Positions 56,117-64,000 of a DNA stretch of 64,000 nucleotides are shown here, in pieces. Position 1 is the first letter of the stretch; each line of letters opens with the position of its first letter. The stretch is from positions 1-64,000 of the forward strand of contig NZ_RCFQ01000009.1 of assembly GCF_003665155.1 (NCBI RefSeq), given 5' to 3'. The stretch comes from Mariprofundus sp. EBB-1 (lineage in GTDB: Bacteria; Pseudomonadota; Zetaproteobacteria; Mariprofundales; Mariprofundaceae). The notes under the pieces are model-generated. The model worked only from the letters and a program-made list of their open reading frames with translations, was not told where the DNA came from and ran no database searches. The position numbers were made by a program, and so were the translations under genes.

Positions 56117-56264
56117 GCTCATTTTCCTCCATAATATTGAGGCCAACTGACGCTGGAACTCAGATGAGTGGGTCTATTGAACTTCATCATCGCGCAACAA
56201 GCCATCTGCCTTTAATTGTTCTCTACATGCCTCATAGTGTGATTTCCATGTTTTTTCTACCCAA

Positions 56265-57269
56265 CTATTTCTCTGACTTTCCTTTGCCAAAAACCTGCAC
56301 GACACCAAACTGCAGGCGATTTATTTTGTTGCGATAATTGATATTGTAATAATCATATCCATAGTCCCATCGGGCATATAGTCCCAAATCACTCCACCCG
56401 ACAGGTACAAATTCACATTCAAGACCAAACTGAACATTATCTTTTGTCTTTGCTCTTACATTGGGTGATATAAAATGTCTGCCAAACTTGTAGCCCAAAT
56501 GCGCGGTAGCGGAAATATCATATCTTCCCAGCGCTGGCAGTCTGATCCTCTGTTTTTTTGTTTTTCCGGTTACCGTCACCACATTTGTCTGATAATAATC
56601 ACTTTGCCCCTGTTCCCAGGTTAAGCCGGTCAGATATTGTCTGACATTCAACTTAGCCCACTTCAGAAGAGGCAGATCAGTAACATGATAGTAAGCGAAT
56701 TCAACATAATCGGTAGAAAAACTGCCATCGATGGTGTTAATAGCACCGGTAACCGGATCGGTATGCAACCCACTTTGCCCATTGGAATAGTGATGAAACC
56801 CCAGTGATAAATAGCGCATAGCTTCTCTGTTTTCACTATTCAGCCAAGCACTGTTCGTGTAAAAAAGGCGAATACCGGGATTATAGCTCGGAGTTCTCAC
56901 TGGCGAAGAGTTCGATTGTAGCTGCCGCATCTGAATGCGGATTGGAAAATAGACACTAAAGATATGCTGGTTAAAAAAGCTGGAACTATTGCCCGAATCA
57001 TCGTTAAACCAACGGTGAAAGGAATCTCCATTCAACAAGTTAAGATGCATGTAAATCTGACCTTCATAAAAGAGATCATTTTGATTGATATTTCCAGTCT
57101 GATCAATGCCTCCAAGTGCCGTGACATAACTGGCTTCAAAGTACTGTTCCATACTCTTCGAAATCGCCTCAAAACGATCTGTCTCTTTATGACTCACCTC
57201 TTGCGTCAATCCACTCACCGGCAACATCGCAAACATCATCAATAGAAGAGAGATCTTCACTACTTTCAT
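56265..57269 (-). CDS. pldA: Outer-membrane phospholipase A1 (OMPLA-like)
   Basis: From ATG 57269 (GGAG eight bases upstream) the protein has 334 residues, with a signal peptide of about 22. The rest alternates aromatic and polar residues, as in a 12-strand beta-barrel, and ends in a barrel-closing strand region. The motif FHHYSNGQSG corresponds to the OMPLA catalytic H-x-S-N-G, and NPGIRLFYTNSAW resembles the preceding strand. OMPLA hydrolyses phospholipids in the outer leaflet and is activated by dimerisation and calcium. It neighbours a lipoprotein hydrolase, suggesting an envelope lipid function. Confidence 0.68.
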   Translation of the reverse strand: MKVVKISLLLMMFAMLPVSGLTQEVSHKETDRFEAISKSMEQYFEASYVTALGGIDQTGNINQNDLFYEGQIYMHLNLLNGDSFHRWFNDDSGNSSSFFNQHIFSVYFPIRIQMRQLQSNSSPVRTPSYNPGIRLFYTNSAWLNSENREAMRYLSLGFHHYSNGQSGLHTDPVTGAINTIDGSFSTDYVEFAYYHVTDLPLLKWAKLNVRQYLTGLTWEQGQSDYYQTNVVTVTGKTKKQRIRLPALGRYDISATAHLGYKFGRHFISPNVRAKTKDNVQFGLECEFVPVGWSDLGLYARWDYGYDYYNINYRNKINRLQFGVVQVFGKGKSEK

Positions 57270-57293
57270 GCGCTCACTCCACAGCATAGACAC

Positions 57294-57642
57294 GCAGTTC
57301 TAAGCATTCTCAAAAGTAAGTTCCTGCTTCCTGAACCAATCATCACCTTGTTGCTCTCCTCGATTACAAACTTATTATTAAACGGAAAAGCGACCTTATT
57401 CTCCGCCACTTAGAACATCAAATAAAACACAGCACCAAGATAAACTCCCCCCACCATCATACAAAAACATTCATATATCATATATAGTTTAATATCTCAC
57501 ATTTTGCACGATTATTCATAGCCTCCATGAAACACGCACAATGATAAACGCCCCTGGAAACCGTCTGTATCTCGCCAGTGAACAAGAGCTTTCAGCATGA
57601 TATTCTTGACTTGCAGCCAGCCATTCACAGTCTCATTCTGTT
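57294..57642. other. Gene-poor interval between pldA-like and feoB
   Basis: This 349-bp stretch is AT-rich, particularly at 57460-57510 (ATTCATATATCATATATAG), and must hold the divergent promoters of both genes. I find no convincing Fur box, terminator, RNA or coding frame, and no clear ribosome site before the feoB TTG at 57643. Confidence 0.4.
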
Positions 57643-59700
57643 TTGAATCCAATCACGTCTTCCATACCTACCCAACCGGTCACCCTGCACGGCCATGTTT
57701 ATCGCGGTGAAAATCGCCTGCGCGTGGCTTTGACTGGCCAACCAAATAGTGGAAAAAGTACCATTTTCCACGCTGTTGCCAGCACCCGTTACCGCACAGG
57801 AAAGCTTACCGGCACACATAAACCCTATGCCGAATGTCCGGTACAAATTGGCGTAGATGAAGTGCATCTGGTTGATCTGCCTGACCTGAACTCCTTGCGT
57901 GGTTTACAGGGTGATGACCTTGAAGCACTAAAATATCTACTCTGGGGCGATGCACGCCCTTTGATTTCCCTTCACGAACAGCAAGCTCCTCCGGCTCCTT
58001 TTTCCCGGCCGGATGTGCTTGTTTATGTGATTGATGCCAGTGCACTGCAGCAAAGTCTGGAACTTGGCCTTGAACTATCAGAGCTGGGGTTACCCGTAGT
58101 TGTCGCGCTAAACATGATGGATGAAGCACACCGCAAAGGTGTTGAAATCGATGTCGAACTACTGTCAAACAGACTCGGTGTTCCTGTTATTCCAACCACC
58201 GCCTTAAAAGGACATGGTCTATCTGAACTGTTTGAACAAGTATTAAAAACTGGCAGGAAACCAGTTTGTCCCCTAACGCAACCAGCCAGCCAGCATATTC
58301 AACATTGGGCCGCAAAGATGCACAAACTGATTGATCAGCCGGACATCAAGGCTGCTTTTGCCATGCCCAAATATATGCTGACCATGAATTTACTGGAAGC
58401 AGATCCATATATACTTTCGGAAATGCAGAGTCATTTCCCTGAAACTGTGCCAGCTATTCTTGCTCTGCATGCGTCTGCCAATCAGGAATTACCAAGACCT
58501 TTAACCGAAGAGGTCAAAGCAGATCGCCATCATCGTGCCATCAGTATGTTTGATGACGTCGCCAAACTGATCCATAAACCGAAACTGAGTTGGGAAGACC
58601 GACTAGACATGCTATTTTTGCACCCCCGCTGGGGTCTGGTCGGTTCACTGGCTGTATTTGCCGCCGTTCTATTCATGGTCTTTGAAGTGAGCACTGCACT
58701 CGATGCCATGTCTGCAGCCAGACTGGCTGAGATGATTTCCGGCTGGCAACCGGAAACTGCTACAGCTGTTGTCGGGCGTGCGGTAGTCGATGGCTTAATC
58801 GGACTGATTGGTATTGTTGTGCCCTATATGTTGCCTTTGGTATTGATGCTCGTTGCACTCGAAGAGAGCGGTATCATGCATCGCATTGCTTTTGTCGTGG
58901 ACCGTTTTTTTCATACCATCGGCCTGCATGGCAAAGTCGCTGTGCCATTTTTGTTAGGGCTCGGCTGCAACGTGCCCGCCATTGCCGCCACCCAGGGGCT
59001 AACAAGTGGCCGTGACCGGGTAGTCTCTTCCTTGTTGATCACCTTTGTGCCCTGCTCTGCCCGCTCTGCTATTGTATTAGCGCTCGGAGCAAAATATCTC
59101 GGTGCTATCGGTGTGTTGTTACTATTTATGTTGAGCTTACTGGTGATCGCAACACTCGGGCGATTACTATCACGCCGCTATCCAGAGATAAGCCCCGGTC
59201 TGATTCAGGAAATTCCGCCCTATGGCTGGCCCAAACTATCACCGCTACTGCACTCTACCTGGAACCGCACCAGTGATATCCTCACCATTGTTGCACCGCT
59301 TTTGGTGGCAGGCAGCGTAATCCTTGCCCTATTGCAATTTGCTGGTCTCGATCAAGCCATCAACACGGCGCTTGCCCCGATAACCGTCTGGGCTCTGGGA
59401 TTACCTGCTGTATTGGGAGTACCCATTCTTTTTGGTGTACTTAGGAAAGAGCTATCACTGGTAATGATTTATCAAGCCCTTGGCACCTTCGAAGTCGGCA
59501 TGATGCTGGATACCATTCAAATCAGCACTTTCCTCGTATTCCTGTTGTTTTACATCCCGTGTGTATCCACTTTCGCAGTCATGTTGCGGGTCATCGGGCG
59601 CAAGGAAGCACTCTTCTCGATTGCACTCTCCATCGGTGTTGCGCTCATCGTTGCGCTTGCCGTACGCTTCTCACTCACCGGTATTCAGAGCATCTTTTAG
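57643..59700 (+). CDS. feoB: FeoB-type ferrous iron transporter with altered G3 motif
   Basis: The N-terminal G domain has G1 GQPNSGKST at 32-40, G4 NMMD and TTALKGHG (G5). G3 reads DLPD at 78-81 instead of the usual DLPG. The membrane half (about 345-685) carries the Gate motifs GLGCNVPAI and FVPCSARSAIV plus LRKELSL, which define FeoB. It would import Fe(II) driven by nucleotide hydrolysis. At 685 residues it is shorter than E. coli FeoB (773). The start is a TTG without a good ribosome site. FeoA and FeoC genes are absent nearby. The altered G3 may affect GTP hydrolysis. Confidence 0.85.
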   Translation: MNPITSSIPTQPVTLHGHVYRGENRLRVALTGQPNSGKSTIFHAVASTRYRTGKLTGTHKPYAECPVQIGVDEVHLVDLPDLNSLRGLQGDDLEALKYLLWGDARPLISLHEQQAPPAPFSRPDVLVYVIDASALQQSLELGLELSELGLPVVVALNMMDEAHRKGVEIDVELLSNRLGVPVIPTTALKGHGLSELFEQVLKTGRKPVCPLTQPASQHIQHWAAKMHKLIDQPDIKAAFAMPKYMLTMNLLEADPYILSEMQSHFPETVPAILALHASANQELPRPLTEEVKADRHHRAISMFDDVAKLIHKPKLSWEDRLDMLFLHPRWGLVGSLAVFAAVLFMVFEVSTALDAMSAARLAEMISGWQPETATAVVGRAVVDGLIGLIGIVVPYMLPLVLMLVALEESGIMHRIAFVVDRFFHTIGLHGKVAVPFLLGLGCNVPAIAATQGLTSGRDRVVSSLLITFVPCSARSAIVLALGAKYLGAIGVLLLFMLSLLVIATLGRLLSRRYPEISPGLIQEIPPYGWPKLSPLLHSTWNRTSDILTIVAPLLVAGSVILALLQFAGLDQAINTALAPITVWALGLPAVLGVPILFGVLRKELSLVMIYQALGTFEVGMMLDTIQISTFLVFLLFYIPCVSTFAVMLRVIGRKEALFSIALSIGVALIVALAVRFSLTGIQSIF

Positions 59701-59849
59701 CTTACCTCATCATCATTAAATTAAATAAATTTCAGCAACGGACCATTATACTATCTCTGGCTACGCCAACCTATGCTTATAACCTTACCCACAACTCCCA
59801 TCCAAAGGTCAAGAAGAGCAATGATGTACAATCCAACACCCGTAACGGA

Positions 59850-61169
59850 TTAACGATCCAGGATCTCTCGCACAACCTGGCTTAGTTCACTGACAGCAAA
59901 CGGTTTACTAATGACTTTTTCTTTAGAGTTTTCTCCTCTGACACCAAGCGCACTGAGTTTATCATAACCGGTTGCAAACATGGCCTTCACATCCGGATTT
60001 ATCTCTCGGATACTTTGCAGTGCTTCCACGCCACCCAATCTCGGCATAACAACATCAAGGATAAGCAGGTCGATATCGAATTGTTGTTCACTGTAAACCT
60101 CAATGGCTGCAAGGCCATCTTCCGCGACAAGCACACGATAACCCAAGCCCTCCAGTACATCGCGACCTGTTTCCAGCACAGTCTTGTTATCATCTACAAG
60201 CAGAATCGTTTCGCCCTTTCCATTCACAACGGCATCTTCATTCATCGCTATGTTCATTTCTCCATCAGACTCAATCAATGGCAGATAGACTTTCATTGTA
60301 GTGCCCTTACCCGAAGATTTTGCTTCAATCACACCGTTGTGTGTTCTCAATGCACCATAGCCCATTGCCAGCCCCAGGCCCGTCCCTTTGCCCGGCTCTT
60401 TGGTCGTGAAAAACGGTTCAAAGATATGATCCATATACTTATCTTTAATCCCGCAACCATTATCAACCACTGAAATCACGGCATACTCAACGGCATCCAC
60501 ATCTTCATGCTTGGCTAAAAACTCAGCTGTCGCAAGATAGCGATTTAAATGAATCGTAATGGAAGGGTTTTTCACCCCCTGCACAGCATCAAAGGCATTA
60601 TTAATCAGATTCATCAACACCTGTTGCAACTGATTGAGATCACCGTTCACCTGCATATCCGACCCAGTAATATTCAGTTCCAGATGAATATTTTCAGGCA
60701 CTGAAACCTGCTGCATTTTGATGGTTTCTTTTAAAAAGGATCCAATCGAAAGCGGATGCATTTCAACAATGCCTTTACGAGAAAATGCTAACAACTGCTG
60801 AATCGTTGCGGCAGCACTGAATGACAGCTTCTCTACCACACCCAGACGTTTCACCACGTCGGGCAACCCATATGCCGCTTTTTTTGCCAGATACAGGTTA
60901 CCTGTAATACCCGCCAGCGTATTATTAAAATCATGTGCAATACCGCCAACCAGCGTACCTACCGCTTCCATTTTCTGCGATTGATGAAACTGTGCTTCAA
61001 GTTCTTCAAATTTCTCAAGGTTCTGCTGGATTCCAATATAATGAGTGGTTTTTCCTGCTTTATTTTTGATCGGTGAAACCGTCAGAATAGCGGGATAAAA
61101 TTCACCGTTCTTTTTCCTATTGATCACTTTCCCCTGCCATGTCTGCCCGTAAGTAATACTTTCCCACAA
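59850..61169 (-). pseudogene. Hybrid kinase fragment 3: PAS end, HisKA, ATPase, receiver
   Basis: This 439-residue frame begins in the middle of a PAS domain (LWESITYGQTWQGKVINRKKNGEFYPAIL), so it cannot be a natural protein start. HisKA has [19 protein letters not shown], the ATPase domain has DNGCGIKDKYMDHIFEPFFTTKEPGKG, and the receiver holds the Asp in LILDVVMPRLGG. The kinase core is clearly paralogous to the hemerythrin kinase at 46560. Its frame overlaps fragment 2 by about 45 bp. All functional kinase motifs are intact; only the connection to the sensor part is lost. Confidence 0.82.
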
Positions 61170-62449
61170 CTGTTCAACAGGCTGGTCTTTTTGCCCACGG
61201 CTTCCTCTTCTGTGTAACCGGTAATACTTGTGAAGGCAGGGTTGATATGTTCGATCATCCCCTTTGGGTCCGCAATGACAATGGCTTCGCCCGACTGCTC
61301 CATGGCCTGGGAATATAACCTAACTGTTTCTTCAATCTGTTTACGCTCTGTCACATCCATCCAGCTGGAACGACTATGTAAAACCTTGCCATTTTCATCA
61401 CAAACAGATGTGACATTCAGACTCACTTCAATCTTGCGGCCGTCCCTAGTTTTCAACTGCAATTCGGCGTTATGCACCTCACCGGTTTCGACAAATGATT
61501 CGAATGCGGCCTGAACTCTGTCCATACAATCAGGGTGATAGAGGAAGAAGATGGGCTGACCGATAATTTCGTCTTTACTGTAGCCAAGTTTATCAGCCAC
61601 GGTCTGATTGCATTGGAGCACTTCAGCTGTTTCTGCACTGACCGATGCATACATATCCGGTGCGTTGTCATACAGGTCAATATACTTCTCTTCCGATTCC
61701 ATCAGTTCTACCGTCAACTGCTCTGCCTGCTTTAACAGTGAATGCGTCTGCAGGTTTTTTTCCTTAAACACCGCCGCAGCGCGGGTCAAATCGCCAATTT
61801 CATCTTTAACCTGATATGGTGGAATTCTTGTATCTTGTGCGCCTTTCGATAGCGCATTAAATGCCGCCGTCAATCTCACCAATGGACGGGTTAAACTGCG
61901 ACCAATTAACAAGGAGAATAACACAACAAGCAGCAGCGAAATTACAATGGCAATAACAATGCGGGTAACAACCTGCTCAAACATGGAGAAAGTGCTTTGC
62001 TCAATAGCACCCATCTCCTGTACAACCTGCTCGGACATTTTTTGTGCATGATATAAAACCTCATACGCCTCAGCTGACATCACCACATTGACCAGAAACA
62101 GATACCCACGCGTACGCTGTACCGCCTCCAGAAAAATGCGTTCATATGTATCAATGTTCTGCAGTGCCTTTTGTGTTTCATCTGAACCGCCCTGTTGATT
62201 GAGGTGTTCTTTCAAGTTCTCAATCTGTGCTCGGACTTGGCTGAAATTTGCTTTGGTGTTTTTAACATATTTCGGATCCAGTGAATCAAAATAATGCATA
62301 GCCGCATTTTCTATCTCCAGCAGCGTATTGAGAATGCGCTCTTCCTGCATAACCTCATGACCATGGAGATGACTGTTTCCCTGCAGCATGTGTTGGCTGA
62401 AATAACCCTCGGCTTTGCTGGCAGCCTCACTGAAGTCGTGATTAATCAA
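61124..62449 (-). pseudogene. Hybrid kinase fragment 2: sensor end, HAMP, two PAS domains
   Basis: The frame opens with helical sensor sequence (AAKLINHDFSEAASKAEG read through the TTG at 62449), then a membrane helix near 163-185 (IVIAIVISLLLVVLFSLLIG), a HAMP domain (RSLTRPLVRLTAAFNALSKG), one full PAS domain with its C-terminal motif, and a second PAS domain that breaks off after GKKTSLLNS. The stretch after that, CGKVLLTGRHGRGK, is out-of-frame reading. It is the middle part of the same kinase gene as the flanking fragments. Confidence 0.82.
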
Positions 62450-62838
62450 CTTGGCTGCAAGTCTCTTTGCTTTTGCAGTTGTTCAAATGCCTGCATATAG
62501 CTTTGAAGGTGCTTTCTGATTAAATCTGCATGAACCGATTCAAGGTTTTCACCTCCATGAAGTGTAAGCCTCATGCCGTCATATAAGGTATGAACCTGTT
62601 CGGCGGCACTCTGATGACCTTCATAGGTATAAATCAGTGCCTGGCGTTGAATTTCAGAAACATTACGTACCAGCTCCAGGTTCACTTGTGCCCGATTAGA
62701 AAAATCGACAAAACCTTTGAAATTATTCAACACATTATCGAATGAATAATACGAATGTCCTGCGATAGCCGTGGCAAACAGTCCGACAATAAAAAAACTG
62801 GCAAATACTTTCTGTTTAAGCTTCAGAGCACCAAACAT
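62446..62838 (-). pseudogene. Hybrid kinase fragment 1: N-terminal membrane helix and sensor start
   Basis: ATG 62838 overlaps the solute-binding-protein stop (TGATG) and starts MFGALKLKQKVFASFFIVGL, a first membrane helix. About 100 residues of helical periplasmic sensor follow, similar in style to four-helix-bundle sensors. The frame ends at TGA 62446 just where fragment 2 continues in another frame. A single missing base within about 62446-62470 explains the break. Confidence 0.82.
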
Positions 62839-64000
62839 CACGACATCACAAATTCGTTCCATTTGAGGAGCGAATATTCATAAGTGTCCATCACCGTGTT
62901 CCATACGGCAACATTTTCAAAGCGTTTAATATATGAACCACCGGTTCTTATTTCTCCCTGCTGCACGGATATTCTTCCATCCGTTCCAAGCAAGGCTTCG
63001 ATTGCCGGCTTGCCATCGTACCAGTAATCCCATTCGGCCACGGACATATGTTTTCTGGCCCGATCGGGGTTAGATATATAATACCCCTGCCTGGCAATAA
63101 ATGCCCCGGGCCAACCTGACAACCACCAGTTCATAAAGGCATAGGCTGCTTCCTGTCGTTCACCCTTCGATTCGCGGGATAAACACATCACACCATGCCA
63201 GGCTCTGTACCCCTCTTTTGGCGCGGCATAGATACATGGAACCCCCATGCCTTTCAGTGCTGATACGCCGGGTGAAAACATACTCTGAATCACTACATCG
63301 CCACGTCTCATCAATTCAACAGACTGAGGTACAGAAGACCACACACCTCTGAAATGACCGCGCTTTTTATAATCGACCATAATTTTGAATAACTCGTCCA
63401 GCTCTGCTCGAGTCATATTTCCCATATTCTGAAAATCCATCAGGCCGCGCGCTTTTGCCGCCAGAGCCATATCAAACAGGCCAATGCTCGGCTCATTCAC
63501 CACTGCTACTTTTCCACTGTACTGTTCATCCAGTAGCCAGCCCCAGCTTTCTGTTTCATAGGGAAGACCTTTAGGAATCACTGCCGAGTTATAACCGAAG
63601 GAGTCGGTATTATGAACATAGGGTAAAAAGCTGATTTCACCTGTGGGATTTGGACCGATCGAGCCATCGGGTTGCACATAAAGTAGTTTGTATGGGGCAT
63701 CACCCAGTCCGATTCTCGCATTAGGAGAAATTTTACCCTTCTTGGTCAGGTCATTAATTTCATTCCAGTATTGCAGTTTATTGATTGAAATAGGCTGAAT
63801 CGCATCTGCCTGCCATAACACATTGATGCTGTTGGACCATTGCTCATACAGATCAAAAGAGGAGGGATCAGTTGATGCTTTGAGCATTACTTCGGCACTG
63901 CCACCGGGATAGAATTCGATATTGATGCCCAGGTCTTTCTCGGCTTTTTGACGCAGTTGTTCCTGAAGCGTCACATGTGTGCCAAGCACCCGAATCGTTG
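62838..64000 (-). CDS. Periplasmic solute-binding protein, 5' end outside window
   Basis: The frame is open to the window end; the first visible residues read TIRVLGTHVTLQEQLRQ, so the GTG at 63989 is internal and the signal peptide lies beyond the edge. The protein resembles PotD/AfuA-like extracellular solute-binding proteins: FYPGGSAEVMLKASTDPSSFDLYEQWS, LPYVHNTDSFGYN and AAYAFMNWWLSGWPGAFIARQGYY. The ligand could be a polyamine, iron or another small compound. No transporter gene is seen. Its stop overlaps the sensor kinase start, which suggests a binding protein that presents its ligand to the kinase rather than to a permease. Confidence 0.82.
   Translation of the reverse strand, partial: TIRVLGTHVTLQEQLRQKAEKDLGINIEFYPGGSAEVMLKASTDPSSFDLYEQWSNSINVLWQADAIQPISINKLQYWNEINDLTKKGKISPNARIGLGDAPYKLLYVQPDGSIGPNPTGEISFLPYVHNTDSFGYNSAVIPKGLPYETESWGWLLDEQYSGKVAVVNEPSIGLFDMALAAKARGLMDFQNMGNMTRAELDELFKIMVDYKKRGHFRGVWSSVPQSVELMRRGDVVIQSMFSPGVSALKGMGVPCIYAAPKEGYRAWHGVMCLSRESKGERQEAAYAFMNWWLSGWPGAFIARQGYYISNPDRARKHMSVAEWDYWYDGKPAIEALLGTDGRISVQQGEIRTGGSYIKRFENVAVWNTVMDTYEYSLLKWNEFVMS

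Noticed and set aside
1-64000. CRISPR array, rRNA, prophage or complete insertion sequence
   Set aside because: No regularly spaced repeats with unique spacers, no rRNA-like sequence and no transposase or phage module were seen; the edge collagen-like gene alone is not enough for a prophage.

Overview
The window carries about 50 protein genes, one tRNA gene, several short repeats and one decayed gene, and reads as ordinary bacterial chromosome. Gene content is Gram-negative proteobacterial: outer-membrane factor, Lol and Lpt components, type II secretion GspC/GspN, OMPLA-like phospholipase, FimV, and an IHF-alpha/MerR/tRNA-Pro cluster. Gene orders such as tgt-yajC-secD-secF, lepA-lepB-DUF4845-rnc-era and leuB-asd-fimV-truA are those of gamma-like proteobacteria. 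A hemerythrin-linked kinase, FeoB, a probable rhodoquinone enzyme and many hybrid kinases suggest a micro-oxic lifestyle. A zetaproteobacterial iron oxidiser is my best guess, but it is inference only.

Layout. 1-570: tail of a collagen-like protein gene and its terminator. 724-9050 (minus): an overlapping operon of TetR regulator, outer-membrane factor, membrane-fusion protein, RND pump and an RluA-type pseudouridine synthase, preceded by a regularly spaced CGAATA operator candidate. 9444-12563 (plus): an AarF/UbiB-type kinase and a phytase-esterase-like lipoprotein. 12723-17735 (plus): tgt, yajC, secD, secF, a Mth938-like gene and queD. 17841-24325 (minus): tRNA-Pro, merR-like, ihfA, an intergenic hairpin repeat with a small nested insertion, lolD, era, rnc, DUF4845, lepB, lepA. 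24641-27583 (plus): gspC-like, gspN-like, lptG. 27685-28455 (minus): suhB. 28795-30927 (plus): an RpfC-like hybrid kinase. 30929-39523 (minus): glyA, nrdR, leuB, asd, fimV, a membrane protein and truA. 39720-44548 (minus): midA-like, a ferredoxin-cyclase fusion, an RNA uracil methyltransferase and a peptide-binding lipoprotein. 44614-46497: trxA and efp (plus) around a hypothetical gene (minus). 46560-51874 (minus): hemerythrin kinase, lipase, a small secreted protein and a two-domain kinase. 52038-53639 (plus): a SpoIIAA-like protein and alanine dehydrogenase. 53803-57269 (minus): rquA-like, a lipoprotein hydrolase, an OMPLA-like phospholipase. 57643-59700 (plus): feoB. 59850-64000 (minus): a solute-binding protein gene overlapping a hybrid kinase gene that is broken by two frame changes.

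The most interesting content is a dispersed set of redox and gas sensing parts: an adrenodoxin-type ferredoxin fused to a class IIIb-like nucleotide cyclase, a bacteriohemerythrin-PAS-kinase-receiver protein, a probable RquA, and the damaged solute-binding-protein/kinase pair. I saw no CRISPR array, prophage, complete insertion sequence or rRNA. No wholly new system can be claimed from sequence alone.
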